A stretch of 64,000 nt of DNA. It comes from Desulfobulbaceae bacterium. Its GTDB lineage: Bacteria > Desulfobacterota > Desulfobulbia > Desulfobulbales > SURF-16. A model generated the notes under the pieces. It made no database searches, was not told the DNA's origin, and worked only from the letters and a program-made list of their open reading frames with translations. The stretch's first letter is position 1; the number at the start of each line of letters is the position of its first letter. The stretch spans positions 46,963 through 110,962 of the forward strand of contig PKTX01000006.1 of NCBI GenBank assembly GCA_002868945.1, given 5' to 3'. Made by a program: the position numbers and the translations under genes. Shown here in pieces: positions 53,684 to 64,000 of this stretch.

Positions 53684-55030
53684 TCAGCGGATTTTTTCAT
53701 AAAATTCCTTGAGGTCCTGTTGCAGGAATTTCTTGATTTTCTGCAGGTTGCGGCTGTGGGCGGCAAAGACCTGGCCAAGGCCGGCGCTGCGCAGGAGAGC
53801 CACCACATGGGGCTCCACCTTGTTCCAGAGATGGCGGCGGTAGTCGGTTTCCAGGGTGACGAGGCTTTTGGGTGCTGCCAACCGTTGTTTCAGGAGGCGC
53901 GGAAAGGTGATTCTGGTGAGCCAGATCCAGCAGCCCATGACCACCAGGGTGACGCCGGCCAGGGGAAAGGAGAGATGGGCCAGGCCCACCTCGCCCTGGA
54001 GCAGCGCCTCAAGCAGGCTTTGCTCGGGGAAGCCGAAGAGCAGCTTGCTGAGCAGGCCACTGAAGAAAAAGGCGAGAATCGCGGTTACCAGGGTCACCTT
54101 GCCGATATCAAGGATCTTGGTGCGCACCTGCTTGCTGAAGTTGACCATGGCCTCGCAGGTGAGCTGCAGCTCGTTGACCTGGCGGTCAATGTCTTGCAGG
54201 ATATGGAAGACCCTGAATTTAGGAGCGGTGAGAATCTTGTTCTTGAGCTGATCGCGCTCCTGGCTCCAGGGGGTGATATCAAGGCCGGGCCGGGGAGAAT
54301 CAGGGGCGCAGGTCAGAAAGATCTGGGGGATATCCTTGCGGCCCGTCATCTGCGACAGGTTCCAGCACAGGGCACCGTAAGAGCGTACCAGGTCGCTGGT
54401 GGAGTCGCATTCATCGATTCTGCTCATCACAAAGACCAAGCGGTCCTCGCCGGCGCTGGCCGGCAGGGTGTCGCGGATGGCGGTGTAGGTCTCCTTGATG
54501 GTGCCGGCCTTGAGCGGATCGAACATCAAGACCACCAGGTCGGCAAGTTTGGCCAGGCGGGAGATCACGGCCATGTAATCATAACCGCGGTCCTTTTCCG
54601 TTACCGAATCAAGCATGCCGGGACTGTCGATAATGGCCATGTCGCCGAGCAACGGTGTGGCAACCTTTTTCAGGTGCAGGTGGGAAATGAGCTGCTCGCA
54701 CTGATCCTTCAGGCCGGTAAAGGGCAGGTTATCGTCGTTGACCAGGGAGGAGCCGGGGATTTCCGTGCCCGCCTGTTCCGGGCCGTCGTGGGTGATGATG
54801 GTAAAGGAGTCATCCGTGGGGGCCTGGCCGGTGCGCTGGATCTCCTCACCGGTGAGCTCGTTGATCAGGGTGGACTTGCCGGAGGAGTAATTGCCGATCA
54901 ACAGAACCAGGGGTTTCCATTTGAGCAATGATTCCAGGTCGCTGAAATCGCGGTTATACTTGTCAAACAGGGGGAGCAGGGTATGGTGGATCCTGTTTTT
55001 CAGGAGGTTTTGCAGTTCTTTTTCATCCAT
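53684..55030 (-). CDS. Dynamin-like (EHD-type) GTPase with C-terminal TM segments
   Basis: P-loop GNYSSGKSTLINELTG, DSPGML, LMFDPLKAGT, VMSRIDE. Confidence 0.85.
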   Translation of the reverse strand: MDEKELQNLLKNRIHHTLLPLFDKYNRDFSDLESLLKWKPLVLLIGNYSSGKSTLINELTGEEIQRTGQAPTDDSFTIITHDGPEQAGTEIPGSSLVNDDNLPFTGLKDQCEQLISHLHLKKVATPLLGDMAIIDSPGMLDSVTEKDRGYDYMAVISRLAKLADLVVLMFDPLKAGTIKETYTAIRDTLPASAGEDRLVFVMSRIDECDSTSDLVRSYGALCWNLSQMTGRKDIPQIFLTCAPDSPRPGLDITPWSQERDQLKNKILTAPKFRVFHILQDIDRQVNELQLTCEAMVNFSKQVRTKILDIGKVTLVTAILAFFFSGLLSKLLFGFPEQSLLEALLQGEVGLAHLSFPLAGVTLVVMGCWIWLTRITFPRLLKQRLAAPKSLVTLETDYRRHLWNKVEPHVVALLRSAGLGQVFAAHSRNLQKIKKFLQQDLKEFYEKIR

Positions 55031-55594
55031 TGCTGGGCCTTTTTCTGTGCAGACGCGAGGGGCGGGGCCGGTAGCACCCCGGAGCCCGAAAGAGGAACAT
55101 ATAAAGCATACTTGTAACTATCCGGTAAAGGACAAAAAAGTTGGAAAATCCCGGACTGTACTTGTTCAGATGTGCCTCAGATTTGGACAAGCAGGCCGAC
55201 GAGCTGAAGCCTATCTCCGTGAGGAGGCCTGATCGTTCAAAGATGGGGTGCAACTGGACAGTTACGCATACTTTTTACCTTGAACATCCCTGTAAAACAA
55301 GAAATTTGATAGTCATTGCCACGGCGATTACCGGCATGCGGCGCAGATCTTGCCGCCAAAAGAGGGAGAGAAGAGCAGGGTATAAAGAAAAAGACGCAGC
55401 GGCAGAGAGACGCCTGGCCTGAAGAGGGGCTGTTCTTGCGGGCACATGGCCGGATGATGCTTGGCTGGCGCCGGGGAGGTGGTGTCTGGTTGGAAGTTTA
55501 CGTGCGGGGAGGGGCGTTGCGGCCGGCAGGGGTAATGGCGACGATGGTCTGCGCCAGGGATGGAAATTTATGGGGTGGTTGGCGCCAGCTCCAG

Positions 55595-55924
55595 CTACAT
55601 TTCGGTGACAAGGCCGTCCAGGGCGTCAAAGATCCGCATCTCGTGGCGGCTTGGTTCGCACTCCGGGGTAAAGGAGTTGCGGCGCAGGGTGGCCTGGCAC
55701 ATGCGGCGGCAGGCACAGGTGTCGGTCTCGCCGAAATCTATCTTGTTGATGTAGGATTTGCCGCTCATCAACATGGCCAGGCTGACGGCGCCGGCATCCC
55801 AGGCTTCACCTTCAGCCAGGCGCAGGGCGTAGCCCTGTTCTTCTTCCAGGTCGGCAACAACAAAGGCCTGTTGGCGGGCCGCCATAAGCTGGCGCTTGAT
55901 TTTCTTGGTAGCTTTCTCCGGCAT
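55595..55924 (-). CDS. Hypothetical protein
   Basis: Intact 109-aa ORF, minus strand. Confidence 0.5.
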   Translation of the reverse strand: MPEKATKKIKRQLMAARQQAFVVADLEEEQGYALRLAEGEAWDAGAVSLAMLMSGKSYINKIDFGETDTCACRRMCQATLRRNSFTPECEPSRHEMRIFDALDGLVTEM

Positions 55925-56289
55925 AACTTCCCCCTGATAACGTGTAAAGCCTGCTGGCGCTTGTCTGTGCTTTTATGGAAACGATCTCATTCCGGCCAGA
56001 TATAAACCATCTTAGCGAAGGGGCGCGCCGGGAAAAATGGGCAAAGTGTTTATTCTTGTTTAGGCCATTGTTTAGCCTGTTTAGGAGGGCGAGGGACGGC
56101 GGATAATTATTTCATTGCCGCTTTTTTTCTGGTACAACTGCATTCATCTTTTCATCTTATGAAATATCGGGATGTTCCAGGTTTTCATGCCCGCTGTCAT
56201 CATCATGCGGCCGCCTGTTGTCGGGCCACGACCTAACTAAATTCGGCGGCCCCAGGGCCGGCCCCCTTCTCTGGAAAGATCTGAAAAAA

Positions 56290-57087
56290 ATGTTGTCCTA
56301 TCCGGAAATAGATCCTGTCCTGCTGCGCATCGGCCCTCTGGCCCTGCACTGGTACGGCTTGATGTACGTCCTGGGATTTTGCGCCACCTTTTTTCTGGTC
56401 CGTCGCCAGATTCGCCTGCACAACATCAAGGAGTTGGCCCCTGTTTTTGAGAATCTGAACATGGTGCTGCTCATCAGCCTGGTGGTGGGCGGTCGCATCG
56501 GCTACGTGCTCTTTTATAATTTTTCCTACTACCTGCGCCATCCTCTGGAAATCGTCAATACCCTGGCTGGCGGCATGAGCTTTCATGGCGCCTTGCTTGG
56601 TGTGTTGATCGGCGGTCTCTGGTACTGCCGTCGTCATCATCTTGATTTTTTGAAAATGGCTGATATCTATGTGGCCACTATTCCAGTTGGTCTCGGTCTG
56701 GGGCGGATCGGCAATTTTATTAACGGCGAGCTGTACGGTCGTGTCACGGATGTGCCCTGGGCCATGGTCTTCCCGGCTGGCGGCCCCTTGCCCCGCCATC
56801 CTTCCCAGCTCTACGAGGCCGCCCTTGAGGGTCTGCTGCTCTTTGTGTTGCTGGTCTGGATGGCCCGTCTCAAGAGAAAAAAAGGCTGGGGCCATGGTTC
56901 CGTTCTGGCCCTGTTTCTGGTTTACTATGGCATCCTGCGCTCTTTTGCGGAACTTTTTCGGGCCCCGGATAGCCATATAGGACTCATGGCCGGTTTTTTG
57001 AGCCGCGGCCAATTGTTGAGCAGTGTGATGATCGGCGGCGGCGCCTTGCTCTTTTGGTTCAGCCTGCAGCGGCGCCAGGCGGCATGA
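56290..57087 (+). CDS. lgt: Prolipoprotein diacylglyceryl transferase
   Basis: LHWYGLMYVLGF, GRIGYVLFYN, GGMSFHGALLG, GRIGNFINGELYGR, RHPSQLYEA. Confidence 0.95.
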   Translation: MLSYPEIDPVLLRIGPLALHWYGLMYVLGFCATFFLVRRQIRLHNIKELAPVFENLNMVLLISLVVGGRIGYVLFYNFSYYLRHPLEIVNTLAGGMSFHGALLGVLIGGLWYCRRHHLDFLKMADIYVATIPVGLGLGRIGNFINGELYGRVTDVPWAMVFPAGGPLPRHPSQLYEAALEGLLLFVLLVWMARLKRKKGWGHGSVLALFLVYYGILRSFAELFRAPDSHIGLMAGFLSRGQLLSSVMIGGGALLFWFSLQRRQAA

Positions 57088-57141
57088 ACCGGCAGAAGAG
57101 ACCGGCCCTTTGACCACCAAACAGGTTGCAATGGACACGCT

Positions 57142-59802
57142 ATGAAAAATATTTTTGTTACTACCCTCTTCCTTGCAGTGATACTTATGACGACACATAC
57201 CCTGTACGCCACGGAACTGGCTCCCCATCTCCACAAGGATACCCTGGATAACGGTCTCACCGTTATGGTCAAGGAGATGCCGGGCAGTAAGGTCGCCACC
57301 GTGCAGATCTGGGTGAAGGCCGGCTCCATCTATGAAGAGGAGTCGGAGGCAGGCATCACCCACCTCATTGAACATATGATCTTCAAGGGCACCCCCAGCC
57401 GTGGTCCGGGCCAGCTGGCCGAGGAGATCGAGGGTTTGGGCGGCAGGATAAACGCCTATACCTCCTTTGAGCATACCGTTTACCATGCCACCCTGTCGGC
57501 CCGGCACTGGCAACAGGCCCTGGAGGTGCTGGCCGATTCGGTCCGGAACTCCCTCTTCGATGCCACAGAGCTGGAACGGGAGAAGAAGGTGGTGCTGGAA
57601 GAGATCGGTATGCGTAATGACCGACCCGGCACCATGCTTTTTCAGTCATTGATGGAAAACGCCTACACGGTTCATCCCTATCGCCTGCCCATTATCGGCA
57701 CGGTGGAGAGTGTCAGCGGCTTCAGCCGTGACGATATCCTGGCCTACATGGCCAAGCATTATAAGCCGGAAAACATGATGGTCCTGGTGGTGGGGGATGT
57801 CCGCTACGCCGAGGTGCGCAGCACGGTGAAAAATGTTCTGGGCGACATGGCCCGGGGCGACTATGTGCAGCCGCCATTGCCGGTGGAGCCGGAAAAGAAG
57901 GAGCCCGCCTTTTTTGCCCTGAGGCAGGATGTCGGTCAGAGCCATCTTGCCCTGGCCTTTCCGGGTACTGCTTTTGTTGATGCGGATACCGCCGTGCTCG
58001 ATGTGATCGCCTCCATCCTGGGCGAGGGTGAGACGTCGCGTCTCTATCATGAGTTGCGTGACAAGAAGCAGCTTGTTTATCGGGCCAACAGCGCCGCCTT
58101 TACCGCCAAATATCCGGGCCTGCTGCAGGTTACGGCAGTACTTGACGCCGCCAATATGGAGGCGGCCATGGAAGCGGCCCTGGCCGAGGTCTTTCTCCTC
58201 AAGTATCTGCCGGTCAGCGATGAGGAGCTGACCCGCGTCAAACGCAACCTGGAGGGGGACTTTGTCTTCAACCTGGAAACCGCCGAGGGCCAGGCCCGCA
58301 CCCTGGGTTCCTTTGAGTTCCTGACCGGCGACCCCACCAACACCCTCTACCTTGACCAGATCCGGTCGGTGACCAAGGAGGATATCCTGGCCGTGGCCAA
58401 CAAGTACTTCCGGCCCGAGGTGGTCACCGGCGGTTTTCTGGGGCCGCGCCAGGCCGGGCTCGATATTGATCAGGAGAGGTTTGCGCAGATTATCGAACGG
58501 GCGGAAGAGCGGGCCCGCCAGGGGGTGCCGGCATCCTATCTGCCCGACGCCTATCTCACCAATGTCCACCGTTTTACCCTGGCCAACGGTATGACCCTGG
58601 TGGTACGCGAGGATGCCGATGTGGAGACTGTTGCCATCCGGGCCATCTTTCCCGGTGGCCTGCGTTCTGAAACAGAGATGACCAACGGCGCCTTTGCCTT
58701 TATTGCCGATCTGCTGCCCAAAACCACCGAAGAGCTGTCGGCCCGGCAGCTGGCGGTCAAGGTTGCGGATATGGCCGGCAGCCTGTCAGGCTTTAACGGC
58801 AAGAACACCTTTGGTCTGAAGGGCGATTTCCTGGCCCGTTATTTTGAGCCGGCCCTGGCTCTGGTGCGTGATGTCCTTGTCACGCCGGGCTTTGACAAGG
58901 GCGAGGCGGAAAAGATCAGGCCGGAACTCCTGGCCCAGCTCAAGCATCAGGAAGACTCGCTGCCGGCCCTGGCCTTTCGTGAGTTTAACCGCATTCTCTT
59001 TCAGGGCCATCCTTACGGCCTCAACACTCTGGGCGCCGAGGGCTCCCTTGCCCGCCTCAAGGTGGATGACCTGCAGGCCATCTATCGGCAGCATGCCGTG
59101 CCGGACAAGATGGTGCTCACTGTTGCCGGGGCGGTGAAGGCCAAAGAGGTCAGGGAGCGTGTCGAGGAGCTTTTCGGCACCTGGCAGGGCCCGACCGACA
59201 GCCAGGCCCTGGCCGAAGAGAGCCTTTTGCCGCCCGACCCGCCGATTGAGCCCGAGATGTACTCCATCTCCCGCGACAAAGAGCAGGTCCATATCATTAT
59301 CGGTTTCCTGGGGACAACGCTGCATGATGATGATCGCTTTGCCCTGGAGATTCTCGATAATATCCTGAGCGGCCAGAGCGGTCGGCTTTTCACCGAGCTG
59401 CGCGACAAGAAGAGCCTGGCCTACAGTCTCTCCGCCTTTTCCCTGGTGGGACTCGATACCGGTTCCTTTGGCATCTATATCGGCACCAGTCCTGATAAGC
59501 GCGAGGAGGTGATCTCCTCGTTGTGGAAGGAGCTCTATCAGGTCATGGAGCAGGAGGTGACCGACAAGGAGCTGCAACGGGCCAAGAATGTCCTGATCTC
59601 AAACTATGAATTGCGCCTGCAGACCCATAGTCAGCAGGCCATGGAGATGGCCCTCAACGAGGTCTACAACCTGGGCCAGGACCATGGCAGCCGCTACATC
59701 AAGGAGATCAACAAGGTTGACAAGGCGCGCATCCAGGAGGTGGCCCGCAAGTATATCCAGCCGGAGCATTATGTTATGGTGACGGTCGGCGCTGAAAAGT
59801 AA
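57142..59802 (+). CDS. M16 family (insulinase-like) zinc metallopeptidase
   Basis: HLIEHMIFKGT (HXXEH) with downstream E; duplicated second half. Confidence 0.92.
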   Translation: MKNIFVTTLFLAVILMTTHTLYATELAPHLHKDTLDNGLTVMVKEMPGSKVATVQIWVKAGSIYEEESEAGITHLIEHMIFKGTPSRGPGQLAEEIEGLGGRINAYTSFEHTVYHATLSARHWQQALEVLADSVRNSLFDATELEREKKVVLEEIGMRNDRPGTMLFQSLMENAYTVHPYRLPIIGTVESVSGFSRDDILAYMAKHYKPENMMVLVVGDVRYAEVRSTVKNVLGDMARGDYVQPPLPVEPEKKEPAFFALRQDVGQSHLALAFPGTAFVDADTAVLDVIASILGEGETSRLYHELRDKKQLVYRANSAAFTAKYPGLLQVTAVLDAANMEAAMEAALAEVFLLKYLPVSDEELTRVKRNLEGDFVFNLETAEGQARTLGSFEFLTGDPTNTLYLDQIRSVTKEDILAVANKYFRPEVVTGGFLGPRQAGLDIDQERFAQIIERAEERARQGVPASYLPDAYLTNVHRFTLANGMTLVVREDADVETVAIRAIFPGGLRSETEMTNGAFAFIADLLPKTTEELSARQLAVKVADMAGSLSGFNGKNTFGLKGDFLARYFEPALALVRDVLVTPGFDKGEAEKIRPELLAQLKHQEDSLPALAFREFNRILFQGHPYGLNTLGAEGSLARLKVDDLQAIYRQHAVPDKMVLTVAGAVKAKEVRERVEELFGTWQGPTDSQALAEESLLPPDPPIEPEMYSISRDKEQVHIIIGFLGTTLHDDDRFALEILDNILSGQSGRLFTELRDKKSLAYSLSAFSLVGLDTGSFGIYIGTSPDKREEVISSLWKELYQVMEQEVTDKELQRAKNVLISNYELRLQTHSQQAMEMALNEVYNLGQDHGSRYIKEINKVDKARIQEVARKYIQPEHYVMVTVGAEK

Positions 59803-59866
59803 CCCAAAAAAACTACTGCGCTTGGAAATCCTGCGTTAAAAATCCACGCAAAATGCTCACTTACGT

Positions 59867-60093
59867 CTTAAGGGTGTCTTGAATAATTAGATATTTCGGA
59901 GTCTCGCTCCGCTCGCTTACCTGTTCGAGTTCAAGAAGCATAGAAAATAAAAAGCGCGCCCTGAAAGAGGTAAGGGAGCCTGCGACACTCCGGGTGCCCT
60001 TGGGGTGCAGCATGTTAATGATATGTGGGCATTTTTATTTTCGTAGCGACGATGAAATCGGGCAAAATGGCAATGATTCAAGATACCCTTAAG
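59867..60093. repeat. MITE-like palindromic repeat, family A, longest copy
   Basis: cttaagggtgtcttgaat ... attcaagatacccttaag: 18-bp termini with one mismatch. Confidence 0.85.
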
Positions 60094-60263
60094 GACTTGC
60101 AAGGCGGTTTCTCCCTCTCCCCCAGGTAAGAGGGTTTGGGTGAGGGGGCCGAAGGCCGGAGAAAGACAAATACGCAAGACGCCAACGTCTCACACAATGG
60201 TCTCACCGGACAACAGAGACTTGCGATAATATTTTTTAATGGGAATAAAACGAGATGAACATG

Positions 60264-60917
60264 CTTGAGAAGATGATTGCGCCGTCCATTCTATCGGCCG
60301 ATTTTGCCCGATTGGGTGATGAGATAACCGATGTGGTGGCGGCAGGCGCCGATGTCATCCATGTGGATGTCATGGACGGCCACTTTGTCCCCAATATCAC
60401 TATCGGACCCCTGGTGGTGGATGCGGTGCGCAAGGTGACGGACAAACCCCTGGACGTACACCTGATGATCAGCGAGCCGGACAACTATATCGAGGCCTTT
60501 GCCCGAGCCGGTGCCGACTGGATCACCGTCCATGTCGAGACCTGCCCCCACCTGCATCGCACCATCCACATGATCAAGGATCTGGGCAAGAAGGCGGGCG
60601 CCGTGCTCAATCCGGCCACGCCGCTCACCAGCCTCGACTATATCCTGGAGGACCTGGACCTGGTCATGCTGATGAGCGTCAACCCCGGCTTTGGCGGCCA
60701 GTCCTTTATCCCCTCCACCCTGGACAAGGCCCGTACCTTGAAGGGGATGATCGACGCCAAGGGTCTGTCAGTGGGCATCGAGATCGACGGCGGCGTCAGT
60801 CCGGCCACCATCGAGGAGATATCCCGGGCCGGCGTCAATATCTTTGTGGCCGGCTCAGCCGTTTTTGGCGCCGCCGACTACCAGGAGGCTGTCACCACCC
60901 TGAAGTCCAGGTGGTAG
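60264..60917 (+). CDS. rpe: Ribulose-phosphate 3-epimerase
   Basis: [52 protein letters not shown]. Confidence 0.95.
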   Translation, partial: LEKMIAPSILSADFARLGDEITDVVAAGADVIHVDVMDGHFVPNITIGPLVVDAVRKVTDKPLDVHLMISEPDNYIEAFARAGADWITVHVETCPHLHRTIHMIKDLGKKAGAVLNPATPLTSLDYILEDLDLVMLMSVNPGFGGQSFIPSTLDKARTLKGMIDAKGLSVGIEIDGGVSPATIEEISRAGVNIFVAGSAVFGAADYQEAVTTLKSRW

Positions 60918-60947
60918 ATCCGACCCTGCTTCCCCCCCCCGAGACAA

Positions 60948-60992
60948 AAAAAGGGTTTGCGGCTTTTTAGGCGGCAAACCCTTTTTTTGTGT
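60948..60992 (+). terminator. Intrinsic terminator of rpe
   Basis: aaaaaaagggtttgcggctttttaggcggcaaacccttttttt. Confidence 0.85.
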
Positions 60993-61283
60993 GCGAGGCA
61001 GCGGCGTTCTGAGAGAGGAGAGAGGAGAGAGGAGAGGAGTAAGAGGGCAGGTAATCGGCTGATTGCCCCGCCTGAGCTGCCACCCATCCAACATCGTGCG
61101 ACACCAAGATGGTGCTGCGCAAAACCATACCCTTAGCGGACCATAAAACAGCTGCTGAAGTTGAGGTGGAATTTGGCAAGGGTATCGGTTACCCTTACAG
61201 GCTGTTATGAAATGCCACAGCCCCAGCGGCTGCGCGAAGCAGCATGCCGTGCAGTAGCGCGGCGGACCATTCCGGCTTGTGAA

Positions 61284-62222
61284 ATGAAAGAAGAGGAGTA
61301 CCCCTTGGCCGTACCTGATTTTCAAGCATTGATGTTACCGTTACTCAAATTCTCCGCTGACGGTGCAGAACATTCGATGCAGGGAGCTCGTGATGGGCTG
61401 GCTGGAATTATGGGCTTGTCCGAAGAAGATCTTCAGGAAAGGCTGCCGAGCGGTAGGCAAACCACATTTGCAAACCGTGTGGCATGGGCGAAGGTGTACC
61501 TGACCCAGGCTGGAGTTTTGGAATCGCCAAAACGAGGGAAATTCCATATTTCTGATCGTGGTCGCAGAATTCTTGCAGAAGGCCTGGAACGGATTGATAT
61601 CAAGTATTTGCAGAGGTTTGAAGAGTTTCGGGAGTTCCGGCAGGCAAGCAACAAGAACCGAACCGAAAAAGTAACCCACACTGGCGATGATGCAACATCA
61701 TCAACGACTCCCGAGGAAACATTAGAGCAGGCCTATCAGCAGCTACGAGATGAAGTGGCAAATGAACTGCTTCATCTCGTCAAAAGCAATACACCGGAAT
61801 TTTTTGAAAAATTGGTCGTGCATCTCATTGTTTCAATGGGTTATGGCGGTTCCGTCAAAGAGGCAGGTAAGGCTACTCGGAAAACCGCTGATGAGGGCAT
61901 TGATGGCGTTATCAAGGAAGATCGCCTCGGCTTGGATGCTATATACCTGCAGGCCAAGCGGTGGGAAGCTGTTGTTGGTCGGCCAGAGATACAAAAGTTT
62001 GTCGGTGCGCTTCATGGACAACGAGCCAAGAAGGGGGTGTTTATTACCACGAGCCGTTTTTCAAAAGAAGCGTTGGACTACGTTGGCCAAATTGATCCCA
62101 AGGTGGTGCTGATAGACGGCTCGGATCTTGTTCAGCTCATGATTGACCACAGTGTTGGTGTCAGTACTGCGGCGGTGTACGAAGTCAAAAAGGTGGATAC
62201 GGATTTCTTCATTGAAGATTAA
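61284..62222 (+). CDS. mrr: Mrr-type restriction endonuclease
   Basis: N-terminal winged-helix region; FFEKLVVHLIVSMGYGG, DEGIDGVIKED, AIYLQAKRW, KGVFITTSRFSKEAL. Confidence 0.88.
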   Translation: MKEEEYPLAVPDFQALMLPLLKFSADGAEHSMQGARDGLAGIMGLSEEDLQERLPSGRQTTFANRVAWAKVYLTQAGVLESPKRGKFHISDRGRRILAEGLERIDIKYLQRFEEFREFRQASNKNRTEKVTHTGDDATSSTTPEETLEQAYQQLRDEVANELLHLVKSNTPEFFEKLVVHLIVSMGYGGSVKEAGKATRKTADEGIDGVIKEDRLGLDAIYLQAKRWEAVVGRPEIQKFVGALHGQRAKKGVFITTSRFSKEALDYVGQIDPKVVLIDGSDLVQLMIDHSVGVSTAAVYEVKKVDTDFFIED

Positions 62223-62416
62223 CCCAAATATCTATAACAAGCGCGAAAGATCAGGTCCGTTTTTTGACTTTTGCATCGAAAGAATATCAAAATGTCAAGC
62301 CTGACCCCTCCCCCGTAGTGGCGGTTGATGAGAATAAGTGGATCCCCGAGGGGCCAGGCTTTTGGTTTCTAAAAGAAACACTGTAGCCTCAACACAGTGA
62401 TACGATCAGAGCAGTG

Positions 62417-62464
62417 GCCAAAAAAAGAGGGATGGAGCACCGTGCTCCATCCCTCTTTTTTTTA
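62417..62464. terminator. Bidirectional intrinsic terminator
   Basis: aaaaaaagagggatggagcaccgtgctccatccctcttttttttt. Confidence 0.9.
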
Positions 62465-64000
62465 ATCCTGGAAGGGCCAGGGGAAGTAGCGTCCCGCCAT
62501 GGGGGGATCATCTGCCACGTTGCCGTTTTCCCCGCGCCAGAGGGCGGTCTGGCGGCGGCTTATGGTCTTGAGGTGGATCTCCTTGCCCACCTCCTTGCCG
62601 GTATTGTCCACAACGGTCAGGGCCAGGGTGGGGCCGGCGGCGGCATCGGTGTAGAAGGAGGAGGGCATGGTAAAGGCCACCCGCGAACCTTCGTCATTCA
62701 TGGGGTAGAGGGCAATGGGCACCCCCGCCACCTGCTGCCAGCTGAATTGCAGGCTTTCCCTGGCCTCGTCGCGACTGGCCGAGGCGTCGATCACGACCTT
62801 TTGACCCACCAGGTAGCCGCCCTCGTTGAGCTGGGCAATGTTGATCTCCGGGGCCGGACTGCCCAGTGCGACATCAATGCGCACGGTCTGGGTGGTGGAA
62901 CGAAATCCCCCCTTTTTGAAGCGATAGCGAATAGTGGCGCTGTCCGCCTGATAGGGATCGGGCCGGAAGAGATGGCTGCCGGCGTCGCGGCGCTCCAGTT
63001 TGCCGTGCGTCCTGGCGTCGACAATCTCCACATGCACCTGCTGGGCTGCATAGGGTGAGTGGTTGGTCTCCTGCCAGAGTCGGGCCCAGTCAATGATGAC
63101 CGGCTCGGTGCTGACGGTGGCATACCTGGCGTCCGTGGCCCGGACCACGGGGGTGCGCGGCTGAAGGGATTTGCTGGGGCTGCTCTCCTCCTCTGCCTGT
63201 TCCTGTTGTGCCTCCTTGGCCAAGGTGGCCAGGTCCGGCCCCGTGATGGTGACCTGGGCCTTGTTGCTGGTGTCACTGCCGTCGCTGGCGGTAAACTCAA
63301 AGCGGTCTTGGCCGGGGAAGGTGCTGTCCGGCAGATAGGTGAGATGCGGTGCTGTGCCGGAGAGTCTGCCGTGGCTGGGCGGTGTGATAATCTCGTAGAT
63401 CAGGGGCTGGTCATCCTTGTCAAAGGCGGCAAGTTCAAGGGAGATTTCGGCGGCCTCGTCGCCCATTTCATAGGTGTTGTCTTCGCTGACCGGGGTGAAG
63501 TTTTCCGCTTCGGGGCGAGGTGTGGTCTGCTTAGTGGGCGCCTTGGCCTCAAAGGTGTCAGAGGTGGTGATCGCCTCATCCGTTCCTCCGGAGAAGAGGA
63601 AGAAGAGGCCGATGAGCAACAACAGGATAACGGCGCCGCCGATACCGGCCATGGTTGTCCTGTTCATCTCGGTGAGGGCTAGGGGCAGCACCAGGCCTTT
63701 TTTGCCGGCGCCCTCCTCTTCATCGCCGGTCACGGCCTCGACATCCGCGTCATCTTCCGCACCGGCCCGAGCCATGAAGGCATCGGCCTCGGCGCCGACG
63801 CTTTCGTCCGCATCCAGCTCAATGAATTCCTGGTCATCCTCACCGGTGCTCTCGCCCAGCATCTCGGCAAAGTCTATTTCTTCCGCCTCAAAGGGATCCT
63901 CTTCGTCGATATCGCTGTCCAGGTCGGCAAAGAGCTGATCCATTTCATCAAGTTCGCTGTCAAAGGCGGCACCGGCCTGTTCCTGCTCCTTTTCTTCCTC
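62462..64000 (-). CDS. Acidic N-terminus, single TM, cadherin/VCBS-like protein; 5' end beyond window
   Basis: Acidic stretch, TM AGIGGAVILLLLIGLFFLF, Ig/cadherin-like DRFEFTASDGSDTSNKAQVTIT; frame stays open through 63944-64000. Confidence 0.65.
   Translation of the reverse strand, partial: EEEKEQEQAGAAFDSELDEMDQLFADLDSDIDEEDPFEAEEIDFAEMLGESTGEDDQEFIELDADESVGAEADAFMARAGAEDDADVEAVTGDEEEGAGKKGLVLPLALTEMNRTTMAGIGGAVILLLLIGLFFLFSGGTDEAITTSDTFEAKAPTKQTTPRPEAENFTPVSEDNTYEMGDEAAEISLELAAFDKDDQPLIYEIITPPSHGRLSGTAPHLTYLPDSTFPGQDRFEFTASDGSDTSNKAQVTITGPDLATLAKEAQQEQAEEESSPSKSLQPRTPVVRATDARYATVSTEPVIIDWARLWQETNHSPYAAQQVHVEIVDARTHGKLERRDAGSHLFRPDPYQADSATIRYRFKKGGFRSTTQTVRIDVALGSPAPEINIAQLNEGGYLVGQKVVIDASASRDEARESLQFSWQQVAGVPIALYPMNDEGSRVAFTMPSSFYTDAAAGPTLALTVVDNTGKEVGKEIHLKTISRRQTALWRGENGNVADDPPMAGRYFPWPFQD

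Noticed and set aside
61009-61044. Purine-rich (gagagag)n tract after rpe as a CRISPR or phase-variation locus
   Set aside because: Short imperfect low-complexity repeat, no spacers, not inside a promoter or gene I can identify.
61284-62222. Defense island around mrr
   Set aside because: No methylase, toxin-antitoxin, CRISPR or other defense gene adjacent in the window; only a lone Mrr-type nuclease is supported.

Overview
This is a 64 kb chromosomal window from a GC-rich, Gram-negative bacterium. It is probably an anaerobic member of the Desulfobacterota; that placement is inferred from the gene families only. The central feature is a plus-strand locus at about 13.6-35.2 kb. It encodes a sigma-54 response regulator, two OmcS/OmcE-like small multiheme cytochromes (five CXXCH plus one CX5CH each), a 16-heme-motif Ig-like lipoprotein next to an outer-membrane beta-barrel, three CsgG/LpoB-like envelope proteins, a SurA/PpiC-type prolyl isomerase, 26-heme, 16-heme, 8-heme and 5-heme cytochromes, two beta-propeller proteins and a HAMP-only membrane protein. 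Seven cytochromes in this stretch carry 79 CXXCH motifs by my count, plus four CX3CH/CX5CH variants. I read it as an extracellular-electron-transfer / cytochrome-filament assembly island. It is flanked by a minus-strand signalling and redox operon (HK, GGDEF, PBP, NHL, decaheme, redoxin-TPR) and c-di-GMP genes (PilZ, GGDEF). A dodecaheme cytochrome at 42-43 kb shares a palindromic TGGCCAG-N3-CTGGCCA-type motif with the sigma-54-like control region of the first OmcS-like gene. Two multidomain signalling genes appear split by single in-frame stop codons: TAG in a PilZ-PAS-PAS-sigma54 activator, and TAA between a Ser/Thr kinase and its TM-TPR region. Several families of short palindromic MITE-like repeats are scattered between genes. 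The remainder is ordinary: aconitase, lgt, M16 peptidase, rpe, Mrr endonuclease, dynamin-like GTPase, MOSC protein and others. Nothing was searched against databases; family calls come from reading motifs.
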